Source: Streptomyces sp. NBC_00370
GTDB lineage: Bacteria > Actinomycetota > Actinomycetes > Streptomycetales > Streptomycetaceae
Reading direction: 5' to 3'
Length of the DNA: 64,000 nt
NCBI RefSeq assembly: GCF_036084755.1
Contig: NZ_CP107968.1
Span: 5,976,501-6,040,500, forward strand
Below, piece by piece: positions 1 to 8,383 of this stretch (positions are counted from its first letter, which is position 1; the number at the start of each line of letters is the position of its first letter). Under the pieces are notes generated by a model. The model saw only the letters and a list, made by a program, of their open reading frames with translations, did no database searches and was not told where the DNA came from. Position numbers and translations under genes: made by a program.

Positions 1-42
1 TCACCGCAGGTCAGTCAGGCTGTTCGGTAATGCGCACTGCCG

Positions 43-56
43 TTGGCATATGCCAA
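43..56. promoter_or_regulatory. 14-bp perfect palindrome TTGGCATATGCCAA
   Basis: The sequence TTGGCATATGCCAA is a perfect inverted repeat without a spacer, 87 bases upstream of the likely start of the anti-sigma-like gene. Its form fits a dimeric regulator site, but I do not recognise the regulator. It also contains an ATG at 50 that opens a longer in-frame reading; I consider that ATG spurious because a hairpin follows it. Confidence 0.3.
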
Positions 57-61
57 ACACG

Positions 62-88
62 CCCCCCGGAATGACTCATTCCGGGGGG
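62..88. terminator. Strong hairpin, likely terminator of an upstream gene
   Basis: Bases 62-73 and 77-88 are exact reverse complements (12 bp, six G-C pairs at the base, 3-nt loop). There is no clear T-run, as is common in high-GC actinobacteria. It lies between the left window edge and the first gene, so it probably ends transcription from outside the window, or it sits in the leader of the gene at 143. Confidence 0.55.
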
Positions 89-142
89 TTGATTCCCCAG
101 GAACGCCCCCGGAGCGCCCCCGCTGCGGCCATGATGGTGGGC

Positions 143-655
143 ATGGCGGGCCTGGAGGATGTGGAGCAGCCGCAGCGAAGCGGCCATGCGTCCACGGTGC
201 GGCGGACACCGGCCGTCGAGGACGAACAGGCGCTTCAGGCGCTGGAATTGTTCGGTAATCCGACGGACGCGGAAGTCCGGCTGCCGTCCCGCCCCGAGTC
301 GGCGGCGGCCGCCCGGCGGATCACCCACGGTGTCGTACTGCGCCAGTGGGCGCTTTCGCCGCAGACCGCCGAGTACGCCGTCCTGCTCGTCTCCGAACTC
401 GTCGGCAACGCCGTCCGGCACACCGGCGCCCGGGTCTTCGGGCTGCGGATGCTGCGGCGCCGCGGCTGGATCAGGATCGAGGTACGGGACCCGTCGCGCG
501 GGCTGCCGTGTCTGATGCCGGTCCGCGAGATGGACACCAGCGGCCGGGGCCTGTTCCTGGTCAACCGGCTCGCCGACCGCTGGGGCGTGGACCTCTTACC
601 CAGGGGCAAGACCACATGGTTCGAGATGCGCGTCGCCGACCGACAGCTGCCCTGA
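143..655 (+). CDS. ATP-binding anti-sigma-factor-like protein (HATPase_c, RsbW type)
   Basis: The protein has about 170 residues and belongs to the very large Streptomyces family of single-domain GHKL ATPases related to the anti-sigma factors RsbW and SpoIIAB. The N-box reads SELVGNAVRH and the glycine box reads SGRGLFLVNRLADRWG near the C terminus. The start at 143 (Met-Ala-Gly) is preferred over in-frame ATGs at 50 and 131, because GGTGGG lies just before it and the longer reading runs through a hairpin. Codon 596-598 is TTA, so full translation should depend on the bldA tRNA and occur late. The partner sigma factor or phosphatase is not visible in the window. Family assignment is firm; the biological target is unknown. 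Confidence 0.8.
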   Translation: MAGLEDVEQPQRSGHASTVRRTPAVEDEQALQALELFGNPTDAEVRLPSRPESAAAARRITHGVVLRQWALSPQTAEYAVLLVSELVGNAVRHTGARVFGLRMLRRRGWIRIEVRDPSRGLPCLMPVREMDTSGRGLFLVNRLADRWGVDLLPRGKTTWFEMRVADRQLP

Positions 656-733
656 CGTACCGCCGCTCAGGAGGGCCGCGACGAGCCGATAATCTGAACC
701 CGTCCATACGGCATGAACGAAGGGGCGGAATCA

Positions 734-949
734 GTGGCGGACATCGACGACGTGCGCAAGGCGTTCGACCAGTTCGACGCGGACGGGGACGGCCTGATCA
801 CGGCCGCCGAGTACAAGAGCCTCATGGCTCGGCTCGGCGACCACTACGTGACGGAGCCCGTGGCCCAGGCAGTCATCAACGCCCACGACGGCAACGGTGA
901 CGGGCTGCTGAACTTCGACGAGTTCCTGGCCGCCCGCAGCAAGGGCTGA
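734..949 (+). CDS. Small EF-hand calcium-binding protein (calmodulin-like)
   Basis: A 71-residue acidic protein with two canonical EF-hand loops: DADGDGLITAAE near residues 14-25 and DGNGDGLLNFDE near residues 51-62. Both have Asp/Asn at loop positions 1, 3 and 5 and Glu at 12, so both should bind Ca2+. The GTG start at 734 is chosen because AAGGGGCGG lies 6 nt upstream; an upstream ATG at 713 would add seven residues without a ribosome binding site. It resembles the small calcium-binding proteins (Cab family) of Streptomyces; I recall a homologue near sdaA in S. coelicolor. It is likely a cytosolic Ca2+ buffer or sensor. Partners are not evident. Confidence 0.88.
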   Translation: MADIDDVRKAFDQFDADGDGLITAAEYKSLMARLGDHYVTEPVAQAVINAHDGNGDGLLNFDEFLAARSKG

Positions 950-1064
950 CACGCGACCGGCGCGCGGCGGCCCCCGGGTCCGGAGGGCCGCCCACCGGAT
1001 CCGCCGTACGGCATTCGCCGCAGCCGAGCTGGCGCGCGACAGCGGCGGCGGAGACGATCATCCG

Positions 1065-2075
1065 GTGATCTTCCCGGGACCCACCGCACGCGATGTCACC
1101 GAGGCAGGCCGCCGGCGGACCGGCGCGGGCCCCGGTGCCGGTCCCGCGAGCGCGCCGCCGCCCGCCACGCGACCGACCCCCCGTACCAAGGCCCTGCTCG
1201 CGGGCGGGGCCGTGCTCGCCGTGCTGATCGCCCTGCTCGGTGTCGGCGCCGCCACCCACGGCACCGGTGAGCTGCACATCCCCGCCGCGGGACCCACCGC
1301 CCTGCTGCGCGCCGCCGTCTTCGCCGCGCTGGCCCTGCACATCGGCGAGCTGGCCGGTCACCGGTTCGCGCGTACCGGTCCAGCGCCCCGCAGTTGGGCC
1401 GTGCCCGCCGCACTGACCGGAGCCGCCGCGGCGGCAGGTCAGATCCTGGTGCTCTCCGAGGTCAGCGACCTCGACATCGCCTCCGTCTACGGCACGGTCG
1501 ACGGCCGGCTGCTGCTCGTCATGGCCAACGGCTTCCTGCTCGCCGCCGGCTGCGCCGCGCTGAGGCGGCCGTTCCTCGCCGCGCTGCCGCTGGCCGTCGT
1601 CATCGGCGCCGAGGCCCTGCGCGCGCACCCCGAGGCGTACACCCCGCTGCTCGGCACGGCCCTCACCGTCGTCCATCTCACCGCCGCCTCCGTGTGGACC
1701 GGCGGCCTGTGCCACGTCCTGCGCACGATGTGGCTGCGCAGGGCCGACAGGACCGAGGCGCGCGCCGTCCTCGCCCGCTACGCCCGGGTCGCCGGCTGGC
1801 TGCTCGCCGCCCTCACCGCGACCGGCACCGTGTCGGCGCTGCGCCGCCTGCCGTTCGACGTGGTGCTCAGCTCGGCGTACGGCCGGGTCCTCATCGCCAA
1901 GCTCGCGCTCGTCGCCGTGGCGAGCGGCCTGGCCCTGCGCGCCAGAGGGCGGCTGCGGGGCGGCCGGGACGCGGGCGGGCCCGCCCGCGCCGAACTGGCC
2001 GTACTGTCCTGCGTCGTCCTCGTGTCGGCCGTGCTGACCGTCGTCCCCGACCCGCACTGGCTCAGCGTCCGCTGA
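1065..2075 (+). CDS. CopD-like copper-resistance family membrane protein
   Basis: This 336-residue protein has a Pro/Ala-rich cytosolic N terminus of about 40 residues and then roughly eight hydrophobic segments. The C-terminal half has the layout of a CopD domain: a His-containing helix VHLTAASVWTGGL near residues 205-217, then YGRVLIAKLALVA near residues 273-285. CopD proteins are inner-membrane proteins linked to copper uptake or delivery. No CopC domain precedes it, unlike the CopC-CopD fusions common in actinobacteria. The GTG start at 1065 has GGCGGAG 11 nt upstream. Copper dependence is inferred from the family only. Confidence 0.65.
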   Translation: MIFPGPTARDVTEAGRRRTGAGPGAGPASAPPPATRPTPRTKALLAGGAVLAVLIALLGVGAATHGTGELHIPAAGPTALLRAAVFAALALHIGELAGHRFARTGPAPRSWAVPAALTGAAAAAGQILVLSEVSDLDIASVYGTVDGRLLLVMANGFLLAAGCAALRRPFLAALPLAVVIGAEALRAHPEAYTPLLGTALTVVHLTAASVWTGGLCHVLRTMWLRRADRTEARAVLARYARVAGWLLAALTATGTVSALRRLPFDVVLSSAYGRVLIAKLALVAVASGLALRARGRLRGGRDAGGPARAELAVLSCVVLVSAVLTVVPDPHWLSVR

Positions 2076-2152
2076 CGGCCGACCCGTGCCTGTTCCCGGC
2101 CGTACGGGGTAGACGCCGCCGGGGATCACCGGGCGGCGAGGCGGGGGACGAG

Positions 2153-3118
2153 ATGGGGACAGCGGTCCATGTTCCGCAGACGCGGGACATGATCGGTGAC
2201 GAGCTGTCCGGCGACGAGGCGTGGGCGGCGCTGCGCCGCTACGGCGGCCGCAAGCTGCTCGTCGACGCCTTTCTGCGGTTCCGTTACGCGGACGGCTTCA
2301 GCAACGCCCGCGCGCTGGCCTTCCAGATCGTCCTGGCGCTCGTGCCGTTCACCATCGCGCTGGTCGGGGTCGCCACCACCGTGCACACCGAGAGCGTCGG
2401 CCGGGTCGTGGAGCTGACGCTCGGCCGGATCGCGCCGGGGCCCAGCGCCGAACTCGTACGCGACTCGCTCGACCGGTCGCGGCGCGGCGCGGGCGCCGGG
2501 ATCGGCGCCGCCATCGCCGTCTGGCTCGGCCTCGGCTTCGCCACCGTCAATCTCGCCGCCGCCATGTCCCAGATCGAGCGCGGCGCCAACCGCGTCTACG
2601 GCATCGAGCGCGACCGGCCCTTCGTGCTCAAGTACGGCAGGGCGCTGTTGCTCGTCGTCATCGCCGGACTCCCGCTGATCGGGGGGTTCCTGGTGCTGGT
2701 CGGCGGCGAGGCGGTGGGCAGCGCCCTGGACGAGACCTTCGGCTGGGGACAGGGGCTGCGCAACGCCTGGGACTGGCTGCGGATCCCGGTCGGGGTGCTG
2801 CTGACCTGGGTGGCGTCGGCGGCCCTGTTCCGCTGGGCGCCCCGCCGCGACCAGCCGGGCTACACCTGGCTCGCCTTCGGCTCCGCCGTCCATCTGGTGC
2901 TGTGGGTGGCGGCGACCTGGCTGCTCGGCCTGTACGTCGACCGCAGCGGCTCCTTCGGCACGGTCTACGGGCCCCTGACCGCCTTCGTCGCGCTGCTGCT
3001 GTGGGCCAACCTCGCGGCCATCGCCCTTCTCCTCGGCGTGGCCTTCGCCGCCCAGCTGGAGGCCGCGCGCGCCGGGCTGCGCGACGCGATACGGCCCGAT
3101 CCGGGTCCCGGCGCCTAG
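2153..3118 (+). CDS. YihY/BrkB-family integral membrane protein
   Basis: A 321-residue polytopic protein with about six membrane segments. The first follows RFRYADGFSNARALAFQIVL (residues 43-62), a pattern typical of the YihY/BrkB family (once misnamed ribonuclease BN). The charged stretch SQIERGANRVYGIERDRP in mid-protein and the last segments (WANLAAIALLLGVAFAAQLE) also fit. The ATG at 2153 has GGGGGA 5-10 nt upstream; the open frame continues much farther left but only as an out-of-frame shadow of the CopD gene. The molecular function of the family is unsettled. Its stop codon lies inside the left arm of the 3117-3278 repeat. Confidence 0.8.
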   Translation: MGTAVHVPQTRDMIGDELSGDEAWAALRRYGGRKLLVDAFLRFRYADGFSNARALAFQIVLALVPFTIALVGVATTVHTESVGRVVELTLGRIAPGPSAELVRDSLDRSRRGAGAGIGAAIAVWLGLGFATVNLAAAMSQIERGANRVYGIERDRPFVLKYGRALLLVVIAGLPLIGGFLVLVGGEAVGSALDETFGWGQGLRNAWDWLRIPVGVLLTWVASAALFRWAPRRDQPGYTWLAFGSAVHLVLWVAATWLLGLYVDRSGSFGTVYGPLTAFVALLLWANLAAIALLLGVAFAAQLEAARAGLRDAIRPDPGPGA

Positions 3119-3278
3119 GGCCTGTCGGGTGGATCGTGCCGGGCTCGCGGGGGCCGGCACCGCGCCTCGCGGCGTTGTCGTCGGTCGGCGACGCTCCGCG
3201 TCGCCTCCCTCCTCCGCCTTGCGATCCACGACACCGGCTCCCGCTCCCTGATCCGGCCCGATCCACCCGACAGGCCCT
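3117..3278. repeat. 162-bp element with 19-bp perfect terminal inverted repeats
   Basis: Bases 3117-3135 and 3260-3278 are exact reverse complements (AGGGCCTGTCGGGTGGATC), and the pairing continues inward with few mismatches to about 27 bp. The interior holds no plausible gene. I recall near-identical intergenic sequences as dispersed repeats in Streptomyces genomes, so this is probably a MITE-like or REP-like element. It begins within the stop codon of the BrkB-like gene and could also act as a transcription terminator. Confidence 0.6.
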
Positions 3279-3475
3279 GGGCGCACCACCGGGGGTCTGT
3301 GCGAAGGCGCCCGAAGGCCCTTGCTACTACCCCCGGTATCCCCGGCCCTTCGTTGGGCCGATGGGGTGAATCAGTGCGCCATGCCGGTGACAAGGGCAAT
3401 CCCCGCCTCCCTACCTCGCGAATGTGTCGGTGGGAGTGCCCGCGGTGGCGCGGGCGCCGAGAGAGATGGGGCGTG

Positions 3476-4261
3476 ATGGGCGCAGAGCACATCGACACCC
3501 GACTGCTTGAAGAACTGACCGAGCAGTCACAGGACCTGAACAGCGACGCCTTGCGCATCACGGGCAGCGCGCTGGCGGACTTCGCCGAGTCCGCGGGGCG
3601 ACCGGAGCGGTGGTGGCAGCGGGGAGGCGTGCTGGCAGGCGCGATCGGCGCCGCGGCCCTCTTCGGCCCGAACCGGGCCATGGCCGCGACATCGGCCGAC
3701 GACATCATGGCGCTGCAGACCGCGGCGTCCATCGAGAACCTGGCCGTCAGCGTCTACCAGACAGCGGCAGGCCTGCCGTTCATCAAGAACGGCAACAAGA
3801 CGGTCGCGGCGTTCATCGCCAAGACCACCCAGCAGCACCAGGCGCACGCCAAGGCGTTCAACGCGGCGGCGACCCAGGGCGGCGGCAAGGCGCAGACCGG
3901 GCCCGACCCGAAGTACGCGGCCATCGTCAAGCAGACGCTGCCGTCGATCAAGACCCCGGCGGACGTGGTCAAGCTGGCCATCACGCTGGAGGACGTCGCC
4001 GCGCAGACGTACACCAAGAACGTCGGCCAGGTCAGCGACCCGCAGCTGCGCAGGCTCTTCGCCTCCGTCGCTCCCGTGGAGGCGCAGCACCGCTCGACAC
4101 TGCTGTCCGTGCAGGCGCTGCTCGCCGCCGGTGACGCCAGCCTGATCGCCATCCCCACGGATGCCGCCAAGCTGCCCGCCGCCGCCGGCACCGTCGGGAT
4201 CCCCGACACCTTCTACCCGACCAAGGATGCCTCGCCGATCTCTGAAGGGGCCGTGAAGTGA
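3476..4261 (+). CDS. Exported ferritin-like domain protein (first of a pair)
   Basis: A 261-residue protein. Residues 1-43 are hydrophilic, about 44-70 form a hydrophobic export segment ending AMAATS, and the rest is a helical ferritin-like domain. Likely di-iron ligands sit in ASIENLAVSVYQ, the helix containing QQHQAHAKAFN, LEDVAAQTY, and VAPVEAQHRSTL, giving the E...ExxH pattern of the family. GAGAGA about 10 nt upstream supports the ATG at 3476; a GTG three bases earlier is possible. The stop overlaps the start of the next ferritin-like gene (GTGA), so the two are translationally coupled. The role may be extracytoplasmic iron binding or redox protection; this is inferred from the fold only. 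Confidence 0.72.
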   Translation: MGAEHIDTRLLEELTEQSQDLNSDALRITGSALADFAESAGRPERWWQRGGVLAGAIGAAALFGPNRAMAATSADDIMALQTAASIENLAVSVYQTAAGLPFIKNGNKTVAAFIAKTTQQHQAHAKAFNAAATQGGGKAQTGPDPKYAAIVKQTLPSIKTPADVVKLAITLEDVAAQTYTKNVGQVSDPQLRRLFASVAPVEAQHRSTLLSVQALLAAGDASLIAIPTDAAKLPAAAGTVGIPDTFYPTKDASPISEGAVK

Positions 4262-5049
4262 GTACCAAGCAGGGCGGCTGGGAGCTGCCCATCAGCGAGG
4301 GTCAGCTCGACCGTCTCACCCACGAGATGGAGGAGGCGCACCGGGAGACACTGCCCGCGATGCGCGCCAGTGCCGCCGATCTCACGGAGCAGATCAAGTC
4401 CGACCGGCGGCGGTTCCTGCTGGGCGCCGGCGGGGTCGGCGCCGCGTTCCTGCTCGCCGCCTGCTCCAGCGACAAGGACTCGTCGGCCTCCCAGTCGTCG
4501 GCCGGCGACGCCCGGTCGCCTGCCGCTGTCTCCGACAAGGTCACCTACACCGGTGACCTGAAGATCGTCGCCCTGGCGGTCGCGCTGGAGAACCAGGCCG
4601 TCGGTGCGTACAAGGCGACGCTGTCCGCGGCCAAGGCGGGCAAGCTCGGGACCGTACCGCCGGCGGTGGCGAGCTTCGTCACCAAGGCGATGGCGCAGCA
4701 CGAGGACCACGCGAAGGCGTGGAACGCGGTGCTGACCGGCGCGGGCAAGCCGGCCATCACCAACGTGCCGCTCTCCAACCAGCAGCAGGTCACCAGCGCG
4801 CTGTCGAAGGCGACCAGCGTCGCCGACGTGGCGAAGCTGGCGCTCCGGCTGGAGGACCAGGCGGCGCAGACGTACCTCTTCGCCACGTACAACGTGAAGA
4901 GCGCCGGCGGGATCGAGACCGCCGCCACCATCGCGCCCGTCGAGGCGATGCACGCGGCGATCCTGCACTTCGTCCTCGGCCAGTACCCGGTGCCGGACAC
5001 GTTCCTGCCCACCGACAAGGCGGCCAAGCCGAGCCTGCTGACCGTCTGA
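4258..5049 (+). CDS. Tat-exported ferritin-like lipoprotein (second of a pair)
   Basis: A 263-residue paralogue of the preceding gene. A hydrophilic 48-residue leader is followed by a twin-arginine motif SDRRRFLLGAGG and a lipobox LLAAC, so the mature protein should be a lipid-anchored extracytoplasmic protein exported in folded form. The ferritin-like helices carry LENQAVGAYKA, QHEDHAKAWN, LEDQAAQTYL and APVEAMHAAIL, matching the ligand pattern of its neighbour. The GTG start overlaps the upstream stop by 4 nt and has GAAGGGG at a 7-nt distance. Tat export suggests that the metal centre is loaded in the cytoplasm. It converges on the hydrogenase operon; a functional link is possible but unproven. 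Confidence 0.75.
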   Translation: MSTKQGGWELPISEGQLDRLTHEMEEAHRETLPAMRASAADLTEQIKSDRRRFLLGAGGVGAAFLLAACSSDKDSSASQSSAGDARSPAAVSDKVTYTGDLKIVALAVALENQAVGAYKATLSAAKAGKLGTVPPAVASFVTKAMAQHEDHAKAWNAVLTGAGKPAITNVPLSNQQQVTSALSKATSVADVAKLALRLEDQAAQTYLFATYNVKSAGGIETAATIAPVEAMHAAILHFVLGQYPVPDTFLPTDKAAKPSLLTV

Positions 5050-5086
5050 CGGCCGGCCGGACGGCGCGAGCCGTGTGACAGCGACG

Positions 5087-5140
5087 GGTGCGTGCCCAGG
5101 ACCGGGCCCATGCCCCCGGTTACGGAACCGGGCACGCACC
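5087..5140. terminator. Bidirectional hairpin between ferritin pair and hydrogenase operon
   Basis: Arms 5087-5097 and 5130-5140 pair perfectly over 11 bp, and the loop contains two alternative shorter stems (5101-5106 with 5115-5120; 5116-5121 with 5126-5131). It lies at the meeting point of two convergent transcription units and overlaps the last codons of the leftward gene, so it likely stops both. Confidence 0.55.
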
Positions 5141-5836
5141 ACCGTTGCGCCGCGACTCCTCCAGCGACTCGACACGCGCTGCCTGTTCCTCGGTGAGGAC
5201 GTCACACACCCAGTCCCAGTGCAGCGCCACCCGGTCGCCGGGGGAGAGCCCGCCGATCAGCGACCTGCCGCCCGTCGACCAGCGCACCACCTGGCGGCGC
5301 GGCTCCCCGGTCACCATCCGCGTACCGTCCCAGACGAGCGGACGCGACCGCGCCACCGCCGTCTCGCCGTCGACCTCGCACACCACACCGGTGCGGATCC
5401 GGCACTGGTCGAGCACGCCCAGCGCCGTAGGACTGCCGCCGGCGCGCAGCATCCGCGCCCACGGGTACACGTCGAACACCTGGAAGCTGTGATGGGCGAG
5501 GGCGCGCTGCCCCGCCTCCTGCCACGTGCCGCCGAGCTGGCCGCGGAACCGCTCCCGCATCCGGTCGAGCAGCGCACCAGGATCGGCCAGCTCCAGCAGG
5601 TCGTTGCCGAGCCAGTACGCCTCGACGACGCGCGGGTCCAGCGGATCGGCGAGCCCCGCCGACTCGGCCAGGAACTCCAGATAGCACCACGCGCCCTCGA
5701 ACTGCCGCGCCCGCCGCTCGATCCCGGCGCTCCCGCCGGGCGACAGCAGCGCGGAGGCGTCGGCCGGGCCGCAGTAGCCCAGTTCGTTCGGCGGATAGGC
5801 GTACCGCGCGAAGAGCACCGCGCCCTCGGCGCTCAT
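5120..5836 (-). CDS. Hydrogenase-operon conserved protein (DUF6390-like), last gene of operon
   Basis: A 238-residue soluble protein with no export signal. It starts LFARYAYPPNELGYCGP and holds several conserved-looking Cys, Trp and His residues (GAWCYLEFLAE, HHSFQVFDVYPWARML, HWDWVCDVL). I recall this family beside hyp genes in Streptomyces, annotated DUF6390. Its ATG overlaps the hypE stop as ATGA, so it is translationally coupled to hypE and must be made with the maturation machinery. Function is unknown; a role in group 1h hydrogenase maturation or regulation is inferred from position only. Confidence 0.6.
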   Translation of the reverse strand: MSAEGAVLFARYAYPPNELGYCGPADASALLSPGGSAGIERRARQFEGAWCYLEFLAESAGLADPLDPRVVEAYWLGNDLLELADPGALLDRMRERFRGQLGGTWQEAGQRALAHHSFQVFDVYPWARMLRAGGSPTALGVLDQCRIRTGVVCEVDGETAVARSRPLVWDGTRMVTGEPRRQVVRWSTGGRSLIGGLSPGDRVALHWDWVCDVLTEEQAARVESLEESRRNGGACPVP

Positions 5837-6915
5837 CAGCAGATCCTCGGCAACTGCTCACCGATGGGCAGGCCGACCACCCGGGTGCCGCCGAGACCCG
5901 TCCGGGCGACGACCATGCCCGGATGGTCGGGCACACACGTGCCGATCCGGCACGCCGAGCCGCCCAGCGGATGCGCGCGCATGGCGGCCAGCACCTCGTC
6001 GGCCGCCTCGGCCGGTACGACGGCGAGCAGCTTGCCCTCGTTCGCGACCTGGAGCGGATCGAGTCCCAGCAGGCTGCACGCGTCCCGTACGGTCTCCGGG
6101 ACCGGCAGCTCCTTCTCGACCAGCTCGACGCCGACCTGCGAGGCTCGGGCGATCTCGTTCAGCGAGGCCGACACACCGCCGCGGGTGGGGTCGCGCAGGA
6201 CGCGCACGTCGGCGCCGGTGGCGAGCATGCGGGCCACAAGCCCGTGCAGCGGCGCCGTGTCGCTCTCCACGGTCGTGCCGAACTCCAGACCGTCCCGGCA
6301 GCTCATGACGGCGACGCCGTGCACGCCGATGTCGCCGCTGACGAGCACCGCGTCGCCGGGCCGCGCGCGGCGCGGGCCGATGTCGACGCCGTCGGCGATC
6401 ACCCCGATCCCCGAGGTGTTGATGTACACCCCGTCGCCGCTCGCGCTGTCGACGACCTTGGTGTCGCCGGTGACGAGCCGGACCCCGGCCGCCTGCGCCG
6501 CCTCGCCCATGTCCCGGGCGATCCGGCCGAGTTCGGCGAGCGGGGTGCCCTCCTGGAGGATGAAGGCGGTCGACAGGAACAGCGGGGTCGCGCCGGACAT
6601 CGCCAGGTCGTTGACCGTGCCGTTCACGGCGAGATCACCGATCGACCCGCCGGGGAAGAACATCGGCTTCACCACGAACGAGTCGGTGGAGAAGGCGAGC
6701 CGGCTGCCGTCACCGGCCGACACGACCGCCGAGTCGCCCAACTCGGCGCTGGCGGCGGCCCCGTACCCCGGCAGGAACAGATGCTCGATCAGTTCGCCCG
6801 ACATCGCGCCGCCGCCGCCGTGGCCCATCACGACGGTCGGGGTGTCCCGCAGCGGCACCGGGCAGACCCAGCTCTCGAAGTCGAGATCGGCTGCGTGTTG
6901 CATGGCTTCAGTCAC
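5836..6915 (-). CDS. hypE: HypE, carbamoyl-phosphate-derived cyanide synthesis (hydrogenase maturation)
   Basis: HypE (359 residues) receives the carbamoyl group from HypF on its C-terminal cysteine and dehydrates it with ATP to thiocyanate, the source of the CN ligands of the NiFe centre. The PurM-like fold is visible in VMGHGGGGAMSGELIEHLF, FFPGGSIGDLAVNGTVNDLA and LRDPTRGGVSASLNEIA, and the protein ends in the required motif PRIC. I place the start at the GTG at 6915-6913, overlapping the hypD stop as GTGA; an internal ATG four codons later is the alternative. Length is normal for the family. Confidence 0.95.
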   Translation of the reverse strand: MTEAMQHAADLDFESWVCPVPLRDTPTVVMGHGGGGAMSGELIEHLFLPGYGAAASAELGDSAVVSAGDGSRLAFSTDSFVVKPMFFPGGSIGDLAVNGTVNDLAMSGATPLFLSTAFILQEGTPLAELGRIARDMGEAAQAAGVRLVTGDTKVVDSASGDGVYINTSGIGVIADGVDIGPRRARPGDAVLVSGDIGVHGVAVMSCRDGLEFGTTVESDTAPLHGLVARMLATGADVRVLRDPTRGGVSASLNEIARASQVGVELVEKELPVPETVRDACSLLGLDPLQVANEGKLLAVVPAEAADEVLAAMRAHPLGGSACRIGTCVPDHPGMVVARTGLGGTRVVGLPIGEQLPRIC

Positions 6916-8015
6916 TTCGAATCGACCAGTTCCAGTCGGCGGTAGGCGTGGTAGGCGGCGCACGCGCCCTCGGAGGAGACCATCGTCGCGCCGAGCGGGC
7001 TGCGCGGCGTGCACTCCTTGCCGAAGGCGGCGCACTCGTGCGGCTTGATGAGGCCCTGCAGGACCTCGCCCGACCGGCACAGCGACGACTCGGCGGTGCG
7101 GATGTCCGCCACGTCGAACCGCAGCTCGGCGTCGAACTCCCGGTACTTCGGGGCCAGTCGCCAGCCGCTGCGCGGGATCATGCCGATACCGCGCCAGGTG
7201 CGGTCGGTCACCTCGAAGACGTCCCGCAGCATCTCCATCGCCGGGACGTTGCCCTCGGCGCGCACGGCGCGCTCGTAGGCGTTCTCCACCTCGTGCCGGC
7301 CCGCTTCGAGCTGGACGACGGTCCTGCGGATGCCTTCGAGGATGTCCAGCGGCTCGAAGCCGGTGATCACGATGGGGACCTGGTACTTCGCGGCGAGCGG
7401 CGGGTACTCGGCGGTGCCCATCACACTGCACACGTGCCCGGCGGCGAGGAACGCCTGCACCCGGCAGGTCGACGACTCCATGACGGCCGACATCGCGGGC
7501 GGCACCAGCACGTGCGAGACCAGCAGCGAGAAGTTCGGCACACCCAGGCGCGCGGCCTGATACACCGTCATGGCGTTGGCGGGCGCGGTGGTCTCGAAGC
7601 CGATGCCGAAGAAGACGACCTCCCGGTCGGGGTTCTCCCGGGCCAGCTTCAGCGCGTCGAGCGGCGAGTACACCACCCGTACGTCACCGCCGGCGCTCTT
7701 GACGGAGAACAGGTCCCGGCCGCTGCCCGGCACCCGCAGCATGTCGCCGAAGGAACAGAAGATCACCCCGGGGGTCGCCGCGATGGCGAGCGCCCTGTCG
7801 ATGATCTCCAGCGGGGTCACACAGACAGGACAGCCGGGGCCGTGGATCATCTCCACGCCCTCGGGCAGCAGTTGGTCGATGCCGTGCCGGATGATCGAGT
7901 GGGTCTGGCCCCCGCAGACCTCCATCATGGCCCAGGGCCTGGTGGTGGCCGCGTGGATCTGGTCGAGCAGCCGCTTCGCCAGCTCGGGGTCGCTGAACTC
8001 GTCGAGATACCTCAT
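6912..8015 (-). CDS. hypD: HypD, Fe(CN)2CO assembly scaffold (hydrogenase maturation)
   Basis: This 367-residue [4Fe-4S] protein works with HypC to build the Fe(CN)2CO unit of the NiFe site. Diagnostic motifs are WAMMEVCGGQTHSIIRHG near residues 28-45, IHGPGCPVCVTP near residues 57-68, FGIGFETTAP, GFEPLDILEG, and the cysteine-bearing C terminus SLCRSGEVLQGLIKPHEC. The ATG overlaps the stop of the upstream hypC by 4 nt, and its own stop overlaps hypE. Length and motifs are typical. Confidence 0.96.
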   Translation of the reverse strand: MRYLDEFSDPELAKRLLDQIHAATTRPWAMMEVCGGQTHSIIRHGIDQLLPEGVEMIHGPGCPVCVTPLEIIDRALAIAATPGVIFCSFGDMLRVPGSGRDLFSVKSAGGDVRVVYSPLDALKLARENPDREVVFFGIGFETTAPANAMTVYQAARLGVPNFSLLVSHVLVPPAMSAVMESSTCRVQAFLAAGHVCSVMGTAEYPPLAAKYQVPIVITGFEPLDILEGIRRTVVQLEAGRHEVENAYERAVRAEGNVPAMEMLRDVFEVTDRTWRGIGMIPRSGWRLAPKYREFDAELRFDVADIRTAESSLCRSGEVLQGLIKPHECAAFGKECTPRSPLGATMVSSEGACAAYHAYRRLELVDSK

Positions 8016-8338
8016 CGGCCGGCTCCTTCGGGCAGCGGCGTCTGCCGCACGGGTGCTTCCGACAAACCCGCCTGCTCGGCGGCGAGTTCGAAGCCGTCCC
8101 CGAACTCCTCGGCGAGGATGCCGAGTTTCTCGAAGTTGGCCAACGTCTCCTGCGCGGAGCGTTCGTCGAGGCGCTGGATGGCGAAACCGACATGGACGAC
8201 GACGTATTCACCGACCGTCACGTCGGGGATGTACTGGAGGCACACCTCCTTGCGTACGCCGCCGAAGTCGACGTCGGCCATCAAGGTGCCGTCGACCTCG
8301 GCGGTACTGAGGACACGCCCCGGAACTGCCAGACACAT
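8012..8338 (-). CDS. hypC: HypC/HupF-family maturation chaperone (stand-alone copy)
   Basis: A 108-residue HypC with the essential N-terminal MCLAVPGRV, whose cysteine becomes the iron-handling residue after Met removal, and the family signature VGEYVVVHVGFAIQRLDE. It shuttles the Fe(CN)2CO moiety between HypD and the large-subunit precursor. An unusual C-terminal tail of about 30 residues extends past the usual end (typically about 75-95 residues). This is the second HypC domain in the operon; the other is fused to HypF immediately upstream. The two may serve different steps, as HypC and HybG do in E. coli; that is inference. Confidence 0.93.
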   Translation of the reverse strand: MCLAVPGRVLSTAEVDGTLMADVDFGGVRKEVCLQYIPDVTVGEYVVVHVGFAIQRLDERSAQETLANFEKLGILAEEFGDGFELAAEQAGLSEAPVRQTPLPEGAGR

Positions 8339-8383
8339 GGTCTCTCTTCTCTGTGGTTCTCTCGGTGCTTCGGCGTGGTGCGC

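Noticed and set aside
1394..3118. A 574-codon frame covering the BrkB-like gene with a long N-terminal extension
   Set aside because: The first 253 codons are an Arg/Pro-rich shadow of the CopD-like gene in another frame; the real start at 2153 has a ribosome binding site.
5836..7431. Long minus-strand frame extending HypE by 172 codons
   Set aside because: The extension is out-of-frame sequence over hypD; the GTG at 6915 overlaps the hypD stop and gives normal HypE length.
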